Part shown: in pieces, positions 24,424 through 32,397 of the stretch
Layout: each line of letters opens with the position of its first letter
Numbering within the stretch: the stretch's first letter is position 1
Program-made: the position numbers and the translations under genes
Origin: Neisseria sp.
GTDB taxonomy: Bacteria > Pseudomonadota > Gammaproteobacteria > Burkholderiales > Neisseriaceae
Length of the DNA: 40,839 bases
Direction: 5' to 3'
Assembly: GCA_030538415.1 (NCBI GenBank)
Contig: JAUNTY010000023.1
Location: 1-40,839, forward strand
The notes under the pieces: generated by a model
The model's input: the letters and a program-made list of their open reading frames with translations, nothing else
Database searches by the model: none
What the model was told of the DNA's origin: nothing

Positions 24424-24723
24424 ATGAAAAAATTTCTGATTGCCGCCATGTTGGTTGCATCACTGGCCGCCTGCTCGCAAGAGGCCAAACAAGAATCCAA
24501 AGAAGCCGCCCAAGCCGTGGCTTCTGATGCGAAAGAAGTGAAAGATCAGGCAGCTTCTGCCGTCGGCGCAGCGGCAGCAGCGGCCAAGGAAGCGGGCAGC
24601 GATGCAGCAGCAGTCACCAAAGAAGCGGCCACCAATGCGGCTGACGCCACCAAAGACGCGGCAGCCGATGCCGTGGCTGCGGCCAAGGAAGCTGCCGACA
24701 AGGCCAAAGAAAGCGTGAAATAA
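24424..24723 (+). CDS. Small Ala/Lys/Glu-rich lipoprotein
   Basis: This 99-residue protein has a lipoprotein signal MKKFLIAAMLVASLAAC (lipid Cys17). The rest is almost entirely Ala, Lys, Glu, Asp and Val in recurring blocks such as KEAADKAKE, KEAGSDAAAVTKEA and KDAAADAVAAAKEA. This pattern predicts one long amphipathic helix or coiled coil standing off the membrane, similar in style to LEA-like or small structural lipoproteins. No enzymatic motif is present. The start at 24424 puts the basic MKK directly before the hydrophobic run. It is monocistronic, with its own extended -10 promoter and a DUS terminator. Function is not known to me. Confidence 0.8.
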   Translation: MKKFLIAAMLVASLAACSQEAKQESKEAAQAVASDAKEVKDQAASAVGAAAAAAKEAGSDAAAVTKEAATNAADATKDAAADAVAAAKEAADKAKESVK

Positions 24724-24741
24724 ACCGCCTGAGCGCCGATT

Positions 24742-24781
24742 AAAGGCCGTCTGAAAGCTTTGCTGCTTTCAGACGGCCTTT
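24742..24781 (+). terminator. Inverted-DUS terminator
   Basis: AAAGGCCGTCTGAAAGC pairs perfectly with GCTTTCAGACGGCCTTT across a 6-base loop, 18 bases past the lipoprotein stop. The following 222 bases (24782-25003) show nothing recognisable. Confidence 0.8.
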
Positions 24782-25003
24782 GCGTTTATAACCGTAAAGC
24801 TTGCCCCAAGCAAAAAGTATTGCCGCAGGCTTTGGCAGGAATCAGGCTGCCGTGTCCGTGTCCGCAAACCAACGCCGTCAGGTTGTTTTTAAATACATAT
24901 TAATCGGCACCCGCTGCCATTTGGACTGCAGTTCAGGCAGTTGCATGCACTCACACAACAAGCCTGCAAGCGAACGGATTCACGTTGTCCGGCTGTAATA
25001 CTC

Positions 25004-25636
25004 TCAGCGCCCCATTTCGCTCTGAATGGCGCGAATATTGGCTTCCCGGTCGCGCACGGTTTGCTCGAGGCGGGTGACTTTGCTCTTGTCGCCTTTTTTG
25101 CGCGCCACGTTCAGCTGCGCCTTGGCACGCACCAGCGCGGTTTGCTCGTTGCGCACTTCGTTTTGCAGAATCTGTTTGCGCGTGAGCTGCGGCTTGGCGG
25201 CAGGCGGCGCGATGATTGGCGCGGGCGCGCGGGCGGCGCTGCCTTTGCTGCGTGTGGCCGCCTTGCCGGTATTTTTGGTCTGGTTGCGCAGCTTCACATT
25301 CAAGGCGGGCGCGGCGGCTTCTGCCGTGTTGGTCACGCCGCTGGGGCGGGTGGCGGGCAGGATTTTGATGTCGTCATAGCTGCCGAACTGCTGTTTTTCC
25401 CAGATTTTGGCGATGTTGTCGCTGCCGGTGGCGCCAGAAGCGCTTTGTTCGTGCGCATCGGCAGGGGCGTCGTCGCTGATGCCGTTCATGGAGGAAAGCT
25501 GGCAGTTTTTACCGCTTTTTTCGGTGGTAAACACGGCTTTACCGTCTATCTGGCAGATATAGGTGGCAGCCTCGGCGGGCAGCGCGGCGGCCGCCAGCAA
25601 AACGGCGAGGCCGAAGCCCTGGTAGATGCTGTTCAT
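25004..25636 (-). CDS. Exported DUF4124-like protein with C-terminal coiled coil
   Basis: This 210-residue protein has a signal peptide (SIYQGFGLAVLLAAAALPAEAA). The start of the mature chain, TYICQIDGKAVFTTEKSGKNCQ, has the Cys-containing strand pattern of DUF4124 periplasmic domains. The middle is a disordered Ala/Pro/Thr/Lys linker. The last 65 residues (LTRKQILQNEVRNEQTALVRAKAQLN to the end) are a charged helix that probably forms a coiled coil. Function is unknown. The ATG at 25636 begins the signal peptide; 15 upstream in-frame codons to 25681 add only polar sequence. It lies downstream of the pseudouridine synthase gene on the same strand. Confidence 0.75.
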   Translation of the reverse strand: MNSIYQGFGLAVLLAAAALPAEAATYICQIDGKAVFTTEKSGKNCQLSSMNGISDDAPADAHEQSASGATGSDNIAKIWEKQQFGSYDDIKILPATRPSGVTNTAEAAAPALNVKLRNQTKNTGKAATRSKGSAARAPAPIIAPPAAKPQLTRKQILQNEVRNEQTALVRAKAQLNVARKKGDKSKVTRLEQTVRDREANIRAIQSEMGR

Positions 25637-25708
25637 GCGTTTGTGTTTCGCGGATGGAATACAGGCCATGATTATAGCCATGCCGGATGTAAAGTTGGGT
25701 TTGAAAGT

Positions 25709-26356
25709 TTAAGGAAGCGCCGAACCGTCGCTCAGGCCGTCTGAAACCGTCGGCGGCCAATGTTCGTCCGGCGGCGCGCTGACGTCAAACCTTTCTGCGC
25801 CGTAATCGAATTGCAGACGCCGGGCATGCAGAAACATACGCGCGGCCGAGCGGCCGCCGTAGAGCGTGTCGCCCAGAATCGGGCTGCCGAGGCTTTTCAT
25901 GGCCACGCGCAATTGGTGGGTTTTGCCGGTATGCGGCTCGAGCGCAAACAGGCGCAGGCCGGGCGCGATGCTGTGGCTGTGAAAACGGGTGACGGCGGGG
26001 TTTTCCATGCTGCGAGCCAGCTTCCAAGCGCCGCGACGGGCTTTTTGCATGTCGCCTTTCACCCAGCCTTGTTTTTTGACCGGCTTGGCATCGCTCAGCG
26101 CCCAATAGGTTTTGTGCATGGTTTTGGCGGCAAACTGCTGCGCCAATGTCGAGGCAGCCTGCTCGTTCAAGGCCAGCAGCAACACGCCGCTGGTGGGCTT
26201 GTCGAGCCTGTGCACCAGCCACACGCGCGCCACGCCGAGCACAGCGGCAAGCTGGGTGACGAGGCCGTCTGAAGCATCGTTTTCACGGTGCACCGATAAT
26301 CCGGCGGGTTTGTTGATAACCACGAAATCAGTGTGGCGCAGCAAAATATCAAACAT
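25709..26356 (-). CDS. RluA-family RNA pseudouridine synthase
   Basis: This 215-residue enzyme isomerises uridine to pseudouridine in rRNA or tRNA. The catalytic motif is HRLDKPTSG with the active Asp, preceded by VINKPAGLSVH and followed by KTYWAL and LFALEPHTGKTHQLRVAMKSLGSPILGDTLYGG, all standard for RluA/RluC/TruC relatives. There is no N-terminal S4 domain, which points to an RluA- or TruC-like single-domain member. The target base cannot be inferred. The last residues run through a DUS (SDGLSDGSALP), so the C-terminal tail may be neisserial padding. The GDT1-type gene lies 13 bases upstream, close enough to share its transcript and manganese riboswitch. Confidence 0.88.
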   Translation of the reverse strand: MFDILLRHTDFVVINKPAGLSVHRENDASDGLVTQLAAVLGVARVWLVHRLDKPTSGVLLLALNEQAASTLAQQFAAKTMHKTYWALSDAKPVKKQGWVKGDMQKARRGAWKLARSMENPAVTRFHSHSIAPGLRLFALEPHTGKTHQLRVAMKSLGSPILGDTLYGGRSAARMFLHARRLQFDYGAERFDVSAPPDEHWPPTVSDGLSDGSALP

Positions 26357-26369
26357 GGTTCAGACGGCC

Positions 26370-26942
26370 TTATTTCAATGCGATGCCCTGCCCCGCCAAT
26401 GTCACCGCGCCCAGCACCACAAACAATACGCATGCCGCGATGCGCACGGCTTTGGCGGGAATTTTTTTCATCAGCATCTCACCCAGATACACCACCGGCA
26501 CGTTGGCCAGCATCAGGCCGAGCACGCTGCCCGCCACCACTGCAAACATCGCCTGGTATTTGGCCGCCAGCAACACGGTGGCGATTTGGGTTTTGTCGCC
26601 GATTTCGGCCAGAAAAAACAACACCACGGTGGCGCCGAACGCGCCATATTTGAGCCAGCGACTGTCGGCTTCTTCGTCTTTGTCGGGCAGCAGCAGCCAC
26701 AGGCCGACGGCGATAAAGCTGAGACCGACGATCCACTTCATCATCTCGGGCGACACAAACTGCGCCAGCCACACGCCGAGCCAGGCGGAAACCATGTGGT
26801 TCAACAGGGTAGATACGAAAATACCGGCGATAATGGCGTTTTTCTGGGCGAAACGGGCGGCCAGAAACAGCGCCAGCAATTGGGTTTTGTCGCCGATTTC
26901 GGCAATGGCCACGGCCAGGGTAGAAGAAAGAAAGGCTTCCAT
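26370..26942 (-). CDS. GDT1/TMEM165 (UPF0016) family transporter, probable Mn2+ exporter
   Basis: This 190-residue inner-membrane protein has six predicted helices in two repeats. Each repeat carries the defining acidic motif EIGDKT: AEIGDKTQLLALFLAARF at about 14-31 and AEIGDKTQIATVLLAAKY in the second half. The family exchanges Mn2+ or Ca2+ against protons, and bacterial members (MneA type) export manganese. The upstream leader has the conserved features of a yybP-ykoY manganese riboswitch, which strongly supports Mn2+ as the substrate. The ATG at 26942 (MEAFLSSTLAVAIAEIGDKT) is the family start. The frame to 26999 lies inside the riboswitch leader. The pseudouridine synthase gene follows after 13 bases. 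Confidence 0.92.
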   Translation of the reverse strand: MEAFLSSTLAVAIAEIGDKTQLLALFLAARFAQKNAIIAGIFVSTLLNHMVSAWLGVWLAQFVSPEMMKWIVGLSFIAVGLWLLLPDKDEEADSRWLKYGAFGATVVLFFLAEIGDKTQIATVLLAAKYQAMFAVVAGSVLGLMLANVPVVYLGEMLMKKIPAKAVRIAACVLFVVLGAVTLAGQGIALK

Positions 26943-27002
26943 CAAGATACTCAATACACAATGCGGGCAAACGTAAAGCACACCGAACGCTGCCCACATG
27001 GC

Positions 27003-27136
27003 GCTTCGGCATGCCTTAAGTCTTGCCTGTCTTCCGTTTGAGCGAAGATACCGCAGCCATGCCCGATTGCAGGCAATTATGTTGACGGCGGTTTCGGGCG
27101 CCTGAAACGCCCGAATGGCTACTCCCTTAAGAGCGA
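27003..27136 (-). ncRNA. yybP-ykoY manganese riboswitch
   Basis: The minus-strand leader of the GDT1-type gene contains, in order, CTTAAGGGAGTAGCC (about 27130-27115), a GC hairpin (CGGGCG/CGCCCG), CCGTCAACATAAT, a second helical region, and GGCAAGACTTAAG (27028-27016). GGGAGTAGC, CGTCAACAT and GCAAGAC are the conserved single-stranded parts of the yybP-ykoY aptamer. CTTAAG at both ends closes helix P1. In this family Mn2+ binding turns on expression of Mn exporters. About 60 bases remain between the aptamer and the ATG for an expression platform; I saw no clear terminator there, so translational control seems likelier. Exact ends are approximate. Confidence 0.85.
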
Positions 27137-27142
27137 ATCGGG

Positions 27143-27171
27143 ATTATAGATTTATTTTATCACCAAGGCAA
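27143..27171 (-). promoter_or_regulatory. Sigma-70 promoter of the manganese riboswitch transcript
   Basis: On the minus strand TTGCCT (27171-27166), a 17-base spacer and a perfect TATAAT (27148-27143) predict a start near 27136, just before the aptamer. This gives a leader of about 195 bases. Confidence 0.8.
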
Positions 27172-27184
27172 TGTAAAACTTTAT

Positions 27185-27224
27185 CAAGGCCGTCTGAAAC
27201 GGAATCATGTTTCAGGCGGCCTTG
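27185..27224 (-). terminator. Inverted-DUS terminator after the thiQ-like gene
   Basis: CAAGGCCGTCTGAAAC pairs with GTTTCAGGCGGCCTTG. One arm carries a C-for-T variant DUS (GCCGCCTGAA), compatible through a G-U pair in RNA. It lies about 20 bases past the ABC ATPase stop and upstream of the riboswitch promoter. Confidence 0.7.
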
Positions 27225-27244
27225 AAGCATTTTTTACCTTGGTT

Positions 27245-28189
27245 TCAAAAACGCACCACCTGCGCTTCATCCACCTTGAGCGGCCATGCGCCGTCCGGTT
27301 GCAAATCCAGCCCCGCCGCCGCGCTCCAGCCCAGGTTCAGCACCAGTTCGCCATGTTGCGGATGCGCCAATATCAGGCGGCAGTATTCGGGTTGGCGCAG
27401 GATGGCGGTGATGCGGCAGGGTGTGCCGGCGGGGTGGTTAAACTGCAATGCTTGTTGTGGGATATAGCGGCTGTCGTTGGCATTCTCGGCACCAAGCAGC
27501 CGCGCCGCCCAAGCGTTGGCGGGGCGTTGTAACACTTCGTCGGGCGTGCCGTATTGCACAATCCGCCCGCCCTGCATCAGCGCCAGATGGTCGGCCATGG
27601 CAAAAGCTTCTTCCGGATCGTGGGTGACCAACACGGCGGGAATCCGCTCTGCCCGCACCTGCGCCAGCGTTTGCTGCCGCAATTGGCGGCGCAGGCCGGT
27701 ATCGAGGCTGGAAAAAGGCTCGTCGAGCAACAGCAGCTGCGGTTTCACCACCAACGCGCGCGCCAAAGCCACGCGCTGCTGCTCGCCGCCCGACAATGCG
27801 CCGACTTTGCGCTGCGTTTCCGCCGCCAGCCCCATTTTTTCCAATTCGGCTTCGGCGCGGCTTTTGGCTTCGCCCTTGCCCACGCCCTGCATCCTGAGGC
27901 CGAAGGCAACGTTTTGCCAGGCATTCAGATGCGGCAGGAGCGCGTAATCCTGAAACATCAGCGCCACCCGCCGCCGCTCGGGCGGTGTATCGGTGCGGTT
28001 GTCGCCGCCTATCCACACTTCGCCCTCATCCGCCCGCACCAGCCCGGCGGCGATGTTCAGCAGCGTGGATTTGCCGCAGCCGGAAGGGCCGAGAATGGCC
28101 AGCAGCGCGCCGTCGGCCACGGTGAGGCTGATGTCGTCTGCCACGGTTTTGCTGTCGAAGCGTTTGCGGATGTATTTGAGCGTTAGCAT
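27245..28189 (-). CDS. ABC transporter ATP-binding protein, thiamine/iron(III) type (ThiQ-like)
   Basis: This 314-residue ATPase of a binding-protein-dependent importer has Walker A GPSGCGKST, Q-loop MFQDYALLPHLN, signature LSGGEQQRVALARAL, Walker B LLLLDEPFSSLD and switch LVTHDPEEA. The last 80 residues are an accessory domain, longer than in E. coli ThiQ and more like FbpC-type ATPases. The partner permease upstream looks ThiP-like, so thiamine is the preferred guess and iron the alternative. The ATG at 28189 (MLTLKYIRKRFDSKTVADDISL) is the natural start. A full CREE and DUS copies separate it from the permease gene, an insertion into what was probably a tight operon. No thiamine pyrophosphate riboswitch was seen. 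Confidence 0.82.
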   Translation of the reverse strand: MLTLKYIRKRFDSKTVADDISLTVADGALLAILGPSGCGKSTLLNIAAGLVRADEGEVWIGGDNRTDTPPERRRVALMFQDYALLPHLNAWQNVAFGLRMQGVGKGEAKSRAEAELEKMGLAAETQRKVGALSGGEQQRVALARALVVKPQLLLLDEPFSSLDTGLRRQLRQQTLAQVRAERIPAVLVTHDPEEAFAMADHLALMQGGRIVQYGTPDEVLQRPANAWAARLLGAENANDSRYIPQQALQFNHPAGTPCRITAILRQPEYCRLILAHPQHGELVLNLGWSAAAGLDLQPDGAWPLKVDEAQVVRF

Positions 28190-28251
28190 GGTTTTTCCTG
28201 TTTCAGACGGCCTGAAAGGTTGGCAGGCCGTCTGAAACGACAATGTTTAAA

Positions 28252-28358
28252 TATAGTCGGAGATGTAGATTCTGATACAAGGCGGCGAGCCGCAGACAGT
28301 ACAGATAGTACGACAAGGCGAGCCAACGCCGTAGCAGAAACTCAGTTCTCCGGCTATA
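28252..28358. mobile_element. Full Correia-type element (type A)
   Basis: A 107-bp copy with ends TATAGTCGGAGATGTAG and CAGTTCTCCGGCTATA. The core is complete (ACAAGGCGGCGAGCCGCAGA, AGTACGACAAGGCGAGCC). It is uninterrupted and lies between the ABC permease and ATPase genes. Confidence 0.88.
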
Positions 28359-28387
28359 ACAATGAAACAATTGCGGCTGCCCCGCTT

Positions 28388-29926
28388 TCAGACGGCCTCT
28401 TCCTTTTTCTCCCCCGCATCCAGCAGCAAAAACACCAGCAAAGCCAGAGCCGTCAGCAGCAGCGTAATCACCATGGCGCGGTCGTGATTGTCGGCTCCGG
28501 CGGTGCCGAGATAGCGGTATACCAGCGTGGTGAGGGTTTGCCATTCGGGGCGGGAAAGAAACAGCGTGGCGGCAAATTCGCCGATGCAGGTGGCCGCCGC
28601 CAGCGTCAGACCGCGCCGCAACGAGGGCAGCAGCAGCGGCGCGGTAACGTATACGGCGGCTTGCCACGGCGCAGCGCCCATGCTGCGGGCTGCGGCGGTG
28701 TAGTGCGGCGGCAGGCCGTCCCACGCGGCGAGCAGGTCTTTGGTGATAAAGGGATAGGCCAACAGCGCATAGGTGGCAATCAGCAGCGGCAGCGAAGCCG
28801 TCCATTGCGGATACAGCAACAACACGCCGAAAGCCACACACACGGGCGACACCATAAACGGCAAAAAAGTGATGCCGCGTATCCACGCCAGCCGCCGCGC
28901 CAGCGCCGCATGCAGAATGCCGAGCAAGATGGCCAGCAGCATGGCGAAAAAGGTGAAGCGCAAGGTATTCCACGCAGCTTTCAGGGTATCGGCTTCCAGC
29001 AATACCCGCCACGAAGCGCCCGCATGCGCCGCCTGTATCGCAATCGCCGTCAGCGGCAGCAGGCAGCAAAACGCCAGCAACACCAGCACAGCGGCGAGAA
29101 AAGCCTGCTGGGCTGCGCCTTGCGGCGGCACGGGCTGCAAAGGGCGGCGCTGTTTGCCGCTGTCCGTGCGGCGGCTGATGAATGCATACAACCCGCCTGC
29201 CAGCGCGGTAATGCCGAGTGAGAGCCACACCAATACCGAGGCCTGCGCCATATCCAATTCATAGGCAATCAGCTGGTAGATTTCCACTTCTATGGTGGCA
29301 AAGCGGCTGCCGCCCAACAGCAGCGCCAGCCCGAAGCCCGAAAAGCAGTAAAGAAACACCAGGCACACCCCGCCAGCCAGCCAAGGCCGCAACACCGGCC
29401 ATTCCACCTGCCAAAAGCGCTGCCACACACCCGCGCCGAGGGTTTGCGCCGCCTGCAAGCGCCGCGCGGGCACCTGCAAAAAGCCCTGGTAAGCTGCCCG
29501 CACCAACACCGGCAGATTAAAAAACACATTGCCGTAAAGCAACAGCCAGGGCGTATCCTGCCAGCCCGGCCACAACAGGCCGCGCGCGCCAAACAAGGCC
29601 AATACGCCCATGCCCGCCACCAGCGTGGGCATCACAAACGGCAGCATCAACAAGCGCAACACCAGCCGCCTGCCGCGAAATTCAAAACGCGCCAGCGCCC
29701 AGGCCACGGGCACGCCCAAAAGCAGGGTGAGCGCGCCGGTAATCGCCGCCTGCAACACCGTCCACACGATACGCCGGCGGAAATAATCGTCGCCCAGAAT
29801 CTGCCACATCAACCCGCCCTGGTCGTAGGCCGCCAGCGCCAGCAAAGGCGCCGCCACCATCGCGGCAAGAAAGCCGACGGGCACAAGGGCTATCAGTAAA
29901 GTGGCACACGCTTCGGGCAGCTTCAT
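28388..29926 (-). CDS. ABC transporter permease, two-domain thiamine/iron type (ThiP-like)
   Basis: This 512-residue inner-membrane protein has about 12 hydrophobic helices in two BPD_transp_1 halves, the fused layout of ThiP and FbpB/SfuB permeases. Two coupling loops are visible: RLQAAQTLGAGVWQRFWQVEWPVLRPWLAGG in the first half and AAARSMGAAPWQAAVYVTAPLLLPSLRRG in the second. The segment FFNLPVLVRAA together with TIEVEIYQLIAYELDMAQAS resembles E. coli ThiP. The final codons GAG GCC GTC TGA come from a DUS, so the protein ends EAV. I took the ATG at 29926; a GTG directly before it is equally in frame. No substrate-binding protein gene is adjacent. Confidence 0.82.
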   Translation of the reverse strand: MKLPEACATLLIALVPVGFLAAMVAAPLLALAAYDQGGLMWQILGDDYFRRRIVWTVLQAAITGALTLLLGVPVAWALARFEFRGRRLVLRLLMLPFVMPTLVAGMGVLALFGARGLLWPGWQDTPWLLLYGNVFFNLPVLVRAAYQGFLQVPARRLQAAQTLGAGVWQRFWQVEWPVLRPWLAGGVCLVFLYCFSGFGLALLLGGSRFATIEVEIYQLIAYELDMAQASVLVWLSLGITALAGGLYAFISRRTDSGKQRRPLQPVPPQGAAQQAFLAAVLVLLAFCCLLPLTAIAIQAAHAGASWRVLLEADTLKAAWNTLRFTFFAMLLAILLGILHAALARRLAWIRGITFLPFMVSPVCVAFGVLLLYPQWTASLPLLIATYALLAYPFITKDLLAAWDGLPPHYTAAARSMGAAPWQAAVYVTAPLLLPSLRRGLTLAAATCIGEFAATLFLSRPEWQTLTTLVYRYLGTAGADNHDRAMVITLLLTALALLVFLLLDAGEKKEEAV

Positions 29927-30160
29927 CACGCAGGTTCAGATTAAAGAAAACGCTTTATTGTAAAGGAAAAACAGACTTTCAGACGGCCTGATATCTGTGC
30001 AAAATCTCCCACTCGTCGCACCCGCGCAGACAGGTGCACGGTGTAAAGCACGGCTTTGCTTGCCCGCCCATCTTTCCGACTCCAAAAACCCAATTTTAAT
30101 CATTGAGTTATGCATCACCAAGGCTGACAAGTTTCAGCTGAAGCTACGCTTCAGACCGGG

Positions 30161-30206
30161 CACCCGCCTGCGCGGGTGCGGCGGTTATTTTTTTGCAAAG
30201 GCCTCG
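30161..30206. repeat. Dispersed GC-rich hairpin repeat, copy 2
   Basis: GCACCCGC CTGC GCGGGTGC (about 30160-30179) followed by GGCGGTTATTTTTTTGCAAA is the reverse-complement counterpart of the block at 127-206. It lies in the 29930-30413 gap, which has no gene. That gap also holds a mini-CREE (30237-30311) and DUS copies. Confidence 0.55.
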
Positions 30207-30236
30207 GCCTGGTGTGAATTGTGTTTCCCAACCAGA

Positions 30237-30311
30237 TATAGCCGAAGAAATGAGATTCTGCTACGGCGTTGGCTTGCCGCCTTGTATCAGAATCTCATTT
30301 CTCCGACTATA
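30237..30311. mobile_element. Mini Correia-type element (type A, core deleted)
   Basis: A 75-bp copy with ends TATAGCCGAAGAAATGAG and CATTTCTCCGACTATA. It reads in opposite orientation to the copy at 11955-12029 and lacks the same core segment. Confidence 0.82.
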
Positions 30312-30362
30312 AAACTGATGCAAAACCGCCCGCCAAGCCCCCGCCACATTAAGCAAACAAGA

Positions 30363-30398
30363 CAAGGCCATCTGAACGATTTGCGTTCAGACGGCCTG
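30363..30398 (-). terminator. Imperfect inverted-DUS terminator
   Basis: AAGGCCATCTGAACG (a DUS with one mismatch) faces CGTTCAGACGGCCT just past the small lipoprotein stop on the minus strand. Confidence 0.6.
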
Positions 30399-30413
30399 AT
30401 ATTTACGGCGTGT

Positions 30414-30608
30414 TTATTGCGCTGCTTCTGATGCGGTGCCGGAAGCGGTATCCTGCAACATCGGTTCCTGTGCCGCCGGTTCGGAAGCGGAAACCACGCC
30501 TGCTGCGGGGGTGGTGTTGGTTTCTGCTGCCTGTTTTTCACCACTGCAGGCGCTTAAACCCAATGCGGCGGCCACTACGGCAAATGAAAGTGTTGTTGAG
30601 AATCGCAT
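30414..30608 (-). CDS. Very small lipoprotein
   Basis: This 64-residue protein has a clear lipoprotein signal (hydrophobic TTLSFAVVAAALGLSAC, lipid Cys21). The mature part has only about 44 residues and is rich in Ala, Glu, Thr and Ser with no recognisable motif. AAGGAG sits 6 bases before the ATG, which supports real translation. It lies 173 bases downstream of the TerC-CBS gene on the same strand and is followed by a DUS hairpin. Function is unknown. Short acidic lipoproteins of this sort are common in Neisseria and are often missed in annotation. Confidence 0.7.
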   Translation of the reverse strand: MRFSTTLSFAVVAAALGLSACSGEKQAAETNTTPAAGVVSASEPAAQEPMLQDTASGTASEAAQ

Positions 30609-30780
30609 GTTTGCTCCTTTTCAGGCTGGTTGACGGGTTGCAGGAAAATCCTGACGCCGTATGGCGTGAAACAACCGAACCAACAGCCGCTGCCGTCCAT
30701 GCGGGCGGCTTCGGGAAATCGGGGCTGCCGGTCCGTGTTTGTTTTTCGAACCTTGCAGTCGGCATTTAGTTCCATCAGAT

Positions 30781-32355
30781 TTATGCGCCGTCTTCTGCTT
30801 CGTCGACCGGCGACACGCGCACGCGCTCGATGCGCTGCCCTTCTTTCTCCAGCACTTCAAAACGCCAGCCGTGGAAATCCACCTTGTCGCCCACATCGGG
30901 AATGGTCTGCAGCTCTTCCATAATCAGCCCGGCCACGGTATGGTATTCGGCTTCGTCATCGTGCGGCGGCAGGCTGATTTGACGCGCCAACTCCATGTAT
31001 TCGAGGCTGCCGTCCACAATCAGGCTTTGGTCGCCACCGCCGCTCTCAATCAGCGGCGCATCTTCACGCTCGAATTCCTCGGGGAATTCGCCGGCAATGG
31101 TTTCCAGCAGATCTTTCATGGTCACCATGCCCAAAATCGCGCCGAATTCGTCCACCACCAGCGCATAATCGGCGCTGTTTTTGCGGAACAGCTCAATCGC
31201 GCTCAGGGCGGTGGTGCTGTCGGGCAGCACCAGCGGCTGGCGCAAGGCCGTCTGAATGTTCATTTCGCCGCCGTCGAGCAGCTGGCCGAGCAGGTCTTTT
31301 TTGTTGATGTAGCCTAAAGGCTCGTCGACACCGGCTTTGCCGACCACCAAGAGGCGGCTGTAGGGGGTGTTTTGCAGTTGCGCTTTCTGCTCGTCGCGGC
31401 TTTGCGAAATGTCCAGCCGTTCGATGTCGCGGCGCGGAATCATCACGCCGAGAATCGGCCGTTCGGCCAGCGTGAGCACGCTGCGTATCATGGATTTTTC
31501 GTTTTCTTCAAAATGGCTGCTGTCGCCCAGCCCGCCGTCGCCTGCCTTGGCGATGACCGCTTCGCGGATGCCCATCATCCCGAGCACGTTGTCGGCAGTG
31601 CGCTGGCGCCAGGTGCTGCTGATGTAGTCGTTGCGCTTGCTGTTTTTCATCGACACCTGATTGAACACTTCAATCAGAATCGAGAAACCGATGGCGGCAT
31701 ACAGATAACCTTTGGGAATATGGAAATGGAAGGCTTCGGCAATCAGGCTGAAACCGATCATCAGCAAAAAGCCCAAACACAGCATCACCACGGTCGGGTG
31801 GTTATTGACGAATTCGGTCAAGGGTTTGCTCGCCCAAATCATCACGCTCATGGCCACCACCACGGCGGCCATCGCCACCACGATGTGGTCGACCATCGCC
31901 ACGGCGGTAATCACCGAATCAATGGAAAACACCGCATCCAGAATCAGGATTTGCACCACCACACCCCAAAAAGGCGAATGCTTTTTGCTGCTTTCGGCGA
32001 CATGAAACTGGTTGTGCCCCTCCAGCCGCTCGTGCAGCTCGGTGGTGGCCTTGTAGAGCAGGAACAGGCCGCCTAACAACATAATCAGGTCTTTGCCCGC
32101 CACGGCAAAATCGCCGACATGAAACCACGGATGAGTGAGCGTCATGATTTTGGCCATGAAGCCCAGCATGATGACGCGCATCAGCACCGCCAGCCCCAGG
32201 CCGGTAATGCGGGCGCGGTCACGGTAGGCGGGTTTGACCTTGTTGGCGAGAATCGCCACAAAAACCAGATTGTCGATGCCCAGCACCACTTCGAGCACCA
32301 GCAAGGTAGCAAAGCCTATCCAGGTTGTAGGCTCGGCAAGCCAACTGAAATCCAT
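30781..32355 (-). CDS. TerC-family membrane protein with CBS and CorC/HlyC domains
   Basis: This 524-residue protein combines a TerC-type membrane domain (about 1-240, seven helices) with a cytoplasmic CBS pair (about 300-430) and a C-terminal CorC/HlyC transporter-associated domain (about 440-515). TerC motifs are LGIDNLVFVAIL near the start and DAVFSIDSVITAVAMVDH in the middle; their acidic residues are the likely metal site. CBS-domain text includes GVMIPRRDIERLDIS and DEFGAILGMVTMKDLLETI. E. coli YoaE and YegH have the same architecture. TerC proteins are linked to metal homeostasis, including manganese loading of secreted proteins, but the role of this CBS-fused group is unsettled. AAGGACATC lies upstream of the ATG. 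Confidence 0.9.
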   Translation of the reverse strand: MDFSWLAEPTTWIGFATLLVLEVVLGIDNLVFVAILANKVKPAYRDRARITGLGLAVLMRVIMLGFMAKIMTLTHPWFHVGDFAVAGKDLIMLLGGLFLLYKATTELHERLEGHNQFHVAESSKKHSPFWGVVVQILILDAVFSIDSVITAVAMVDHIVVAMAAVVVAMSVMIWASKPLTEFVNNHPTVVMLCLGFLLMIGFSLIAEAFHFHIPKGYLYAAIGFSILIEVFNQVSMKNSKRNDYISSTWRQRTADNVLGMMGIREAVIAKAGDGGLGDSSHFEENEKSMIRSVLTLAERPILGVMIPRRDIERLDISQSRDEQKAQLQNTPYSRLLVVGKAGVDEPLGYINKKDLLGQLLDGGEMNIQTALRQPLVLPDSTTALSAIELFRKNSADYALVVDEFGAILGMVTMKDLLETIAGEFPEEFEREDAPLIESGGGDQSLIVDGSLEYMELARQISLPPHDDEAEYHTVAGLIMEELQTIPDVGDKVDFHGWRFEVLEKEGQRIERVRVSPVDEAEDGA

Positions 32356-32397
32356 AATGTTTGATGTCCTTGAATAACCTTTTCAGACGGCCTGATA

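Noticed and set aside
29930-30413. Possible thiamine pyrophosphate riboswitch or binding-protein gene upstream of the ThiP-like permease
   Set aside because: The conserved CTGAGA and ACCTGATC elements of the TPP aptamer are not present together, and no suitable open frame exists.
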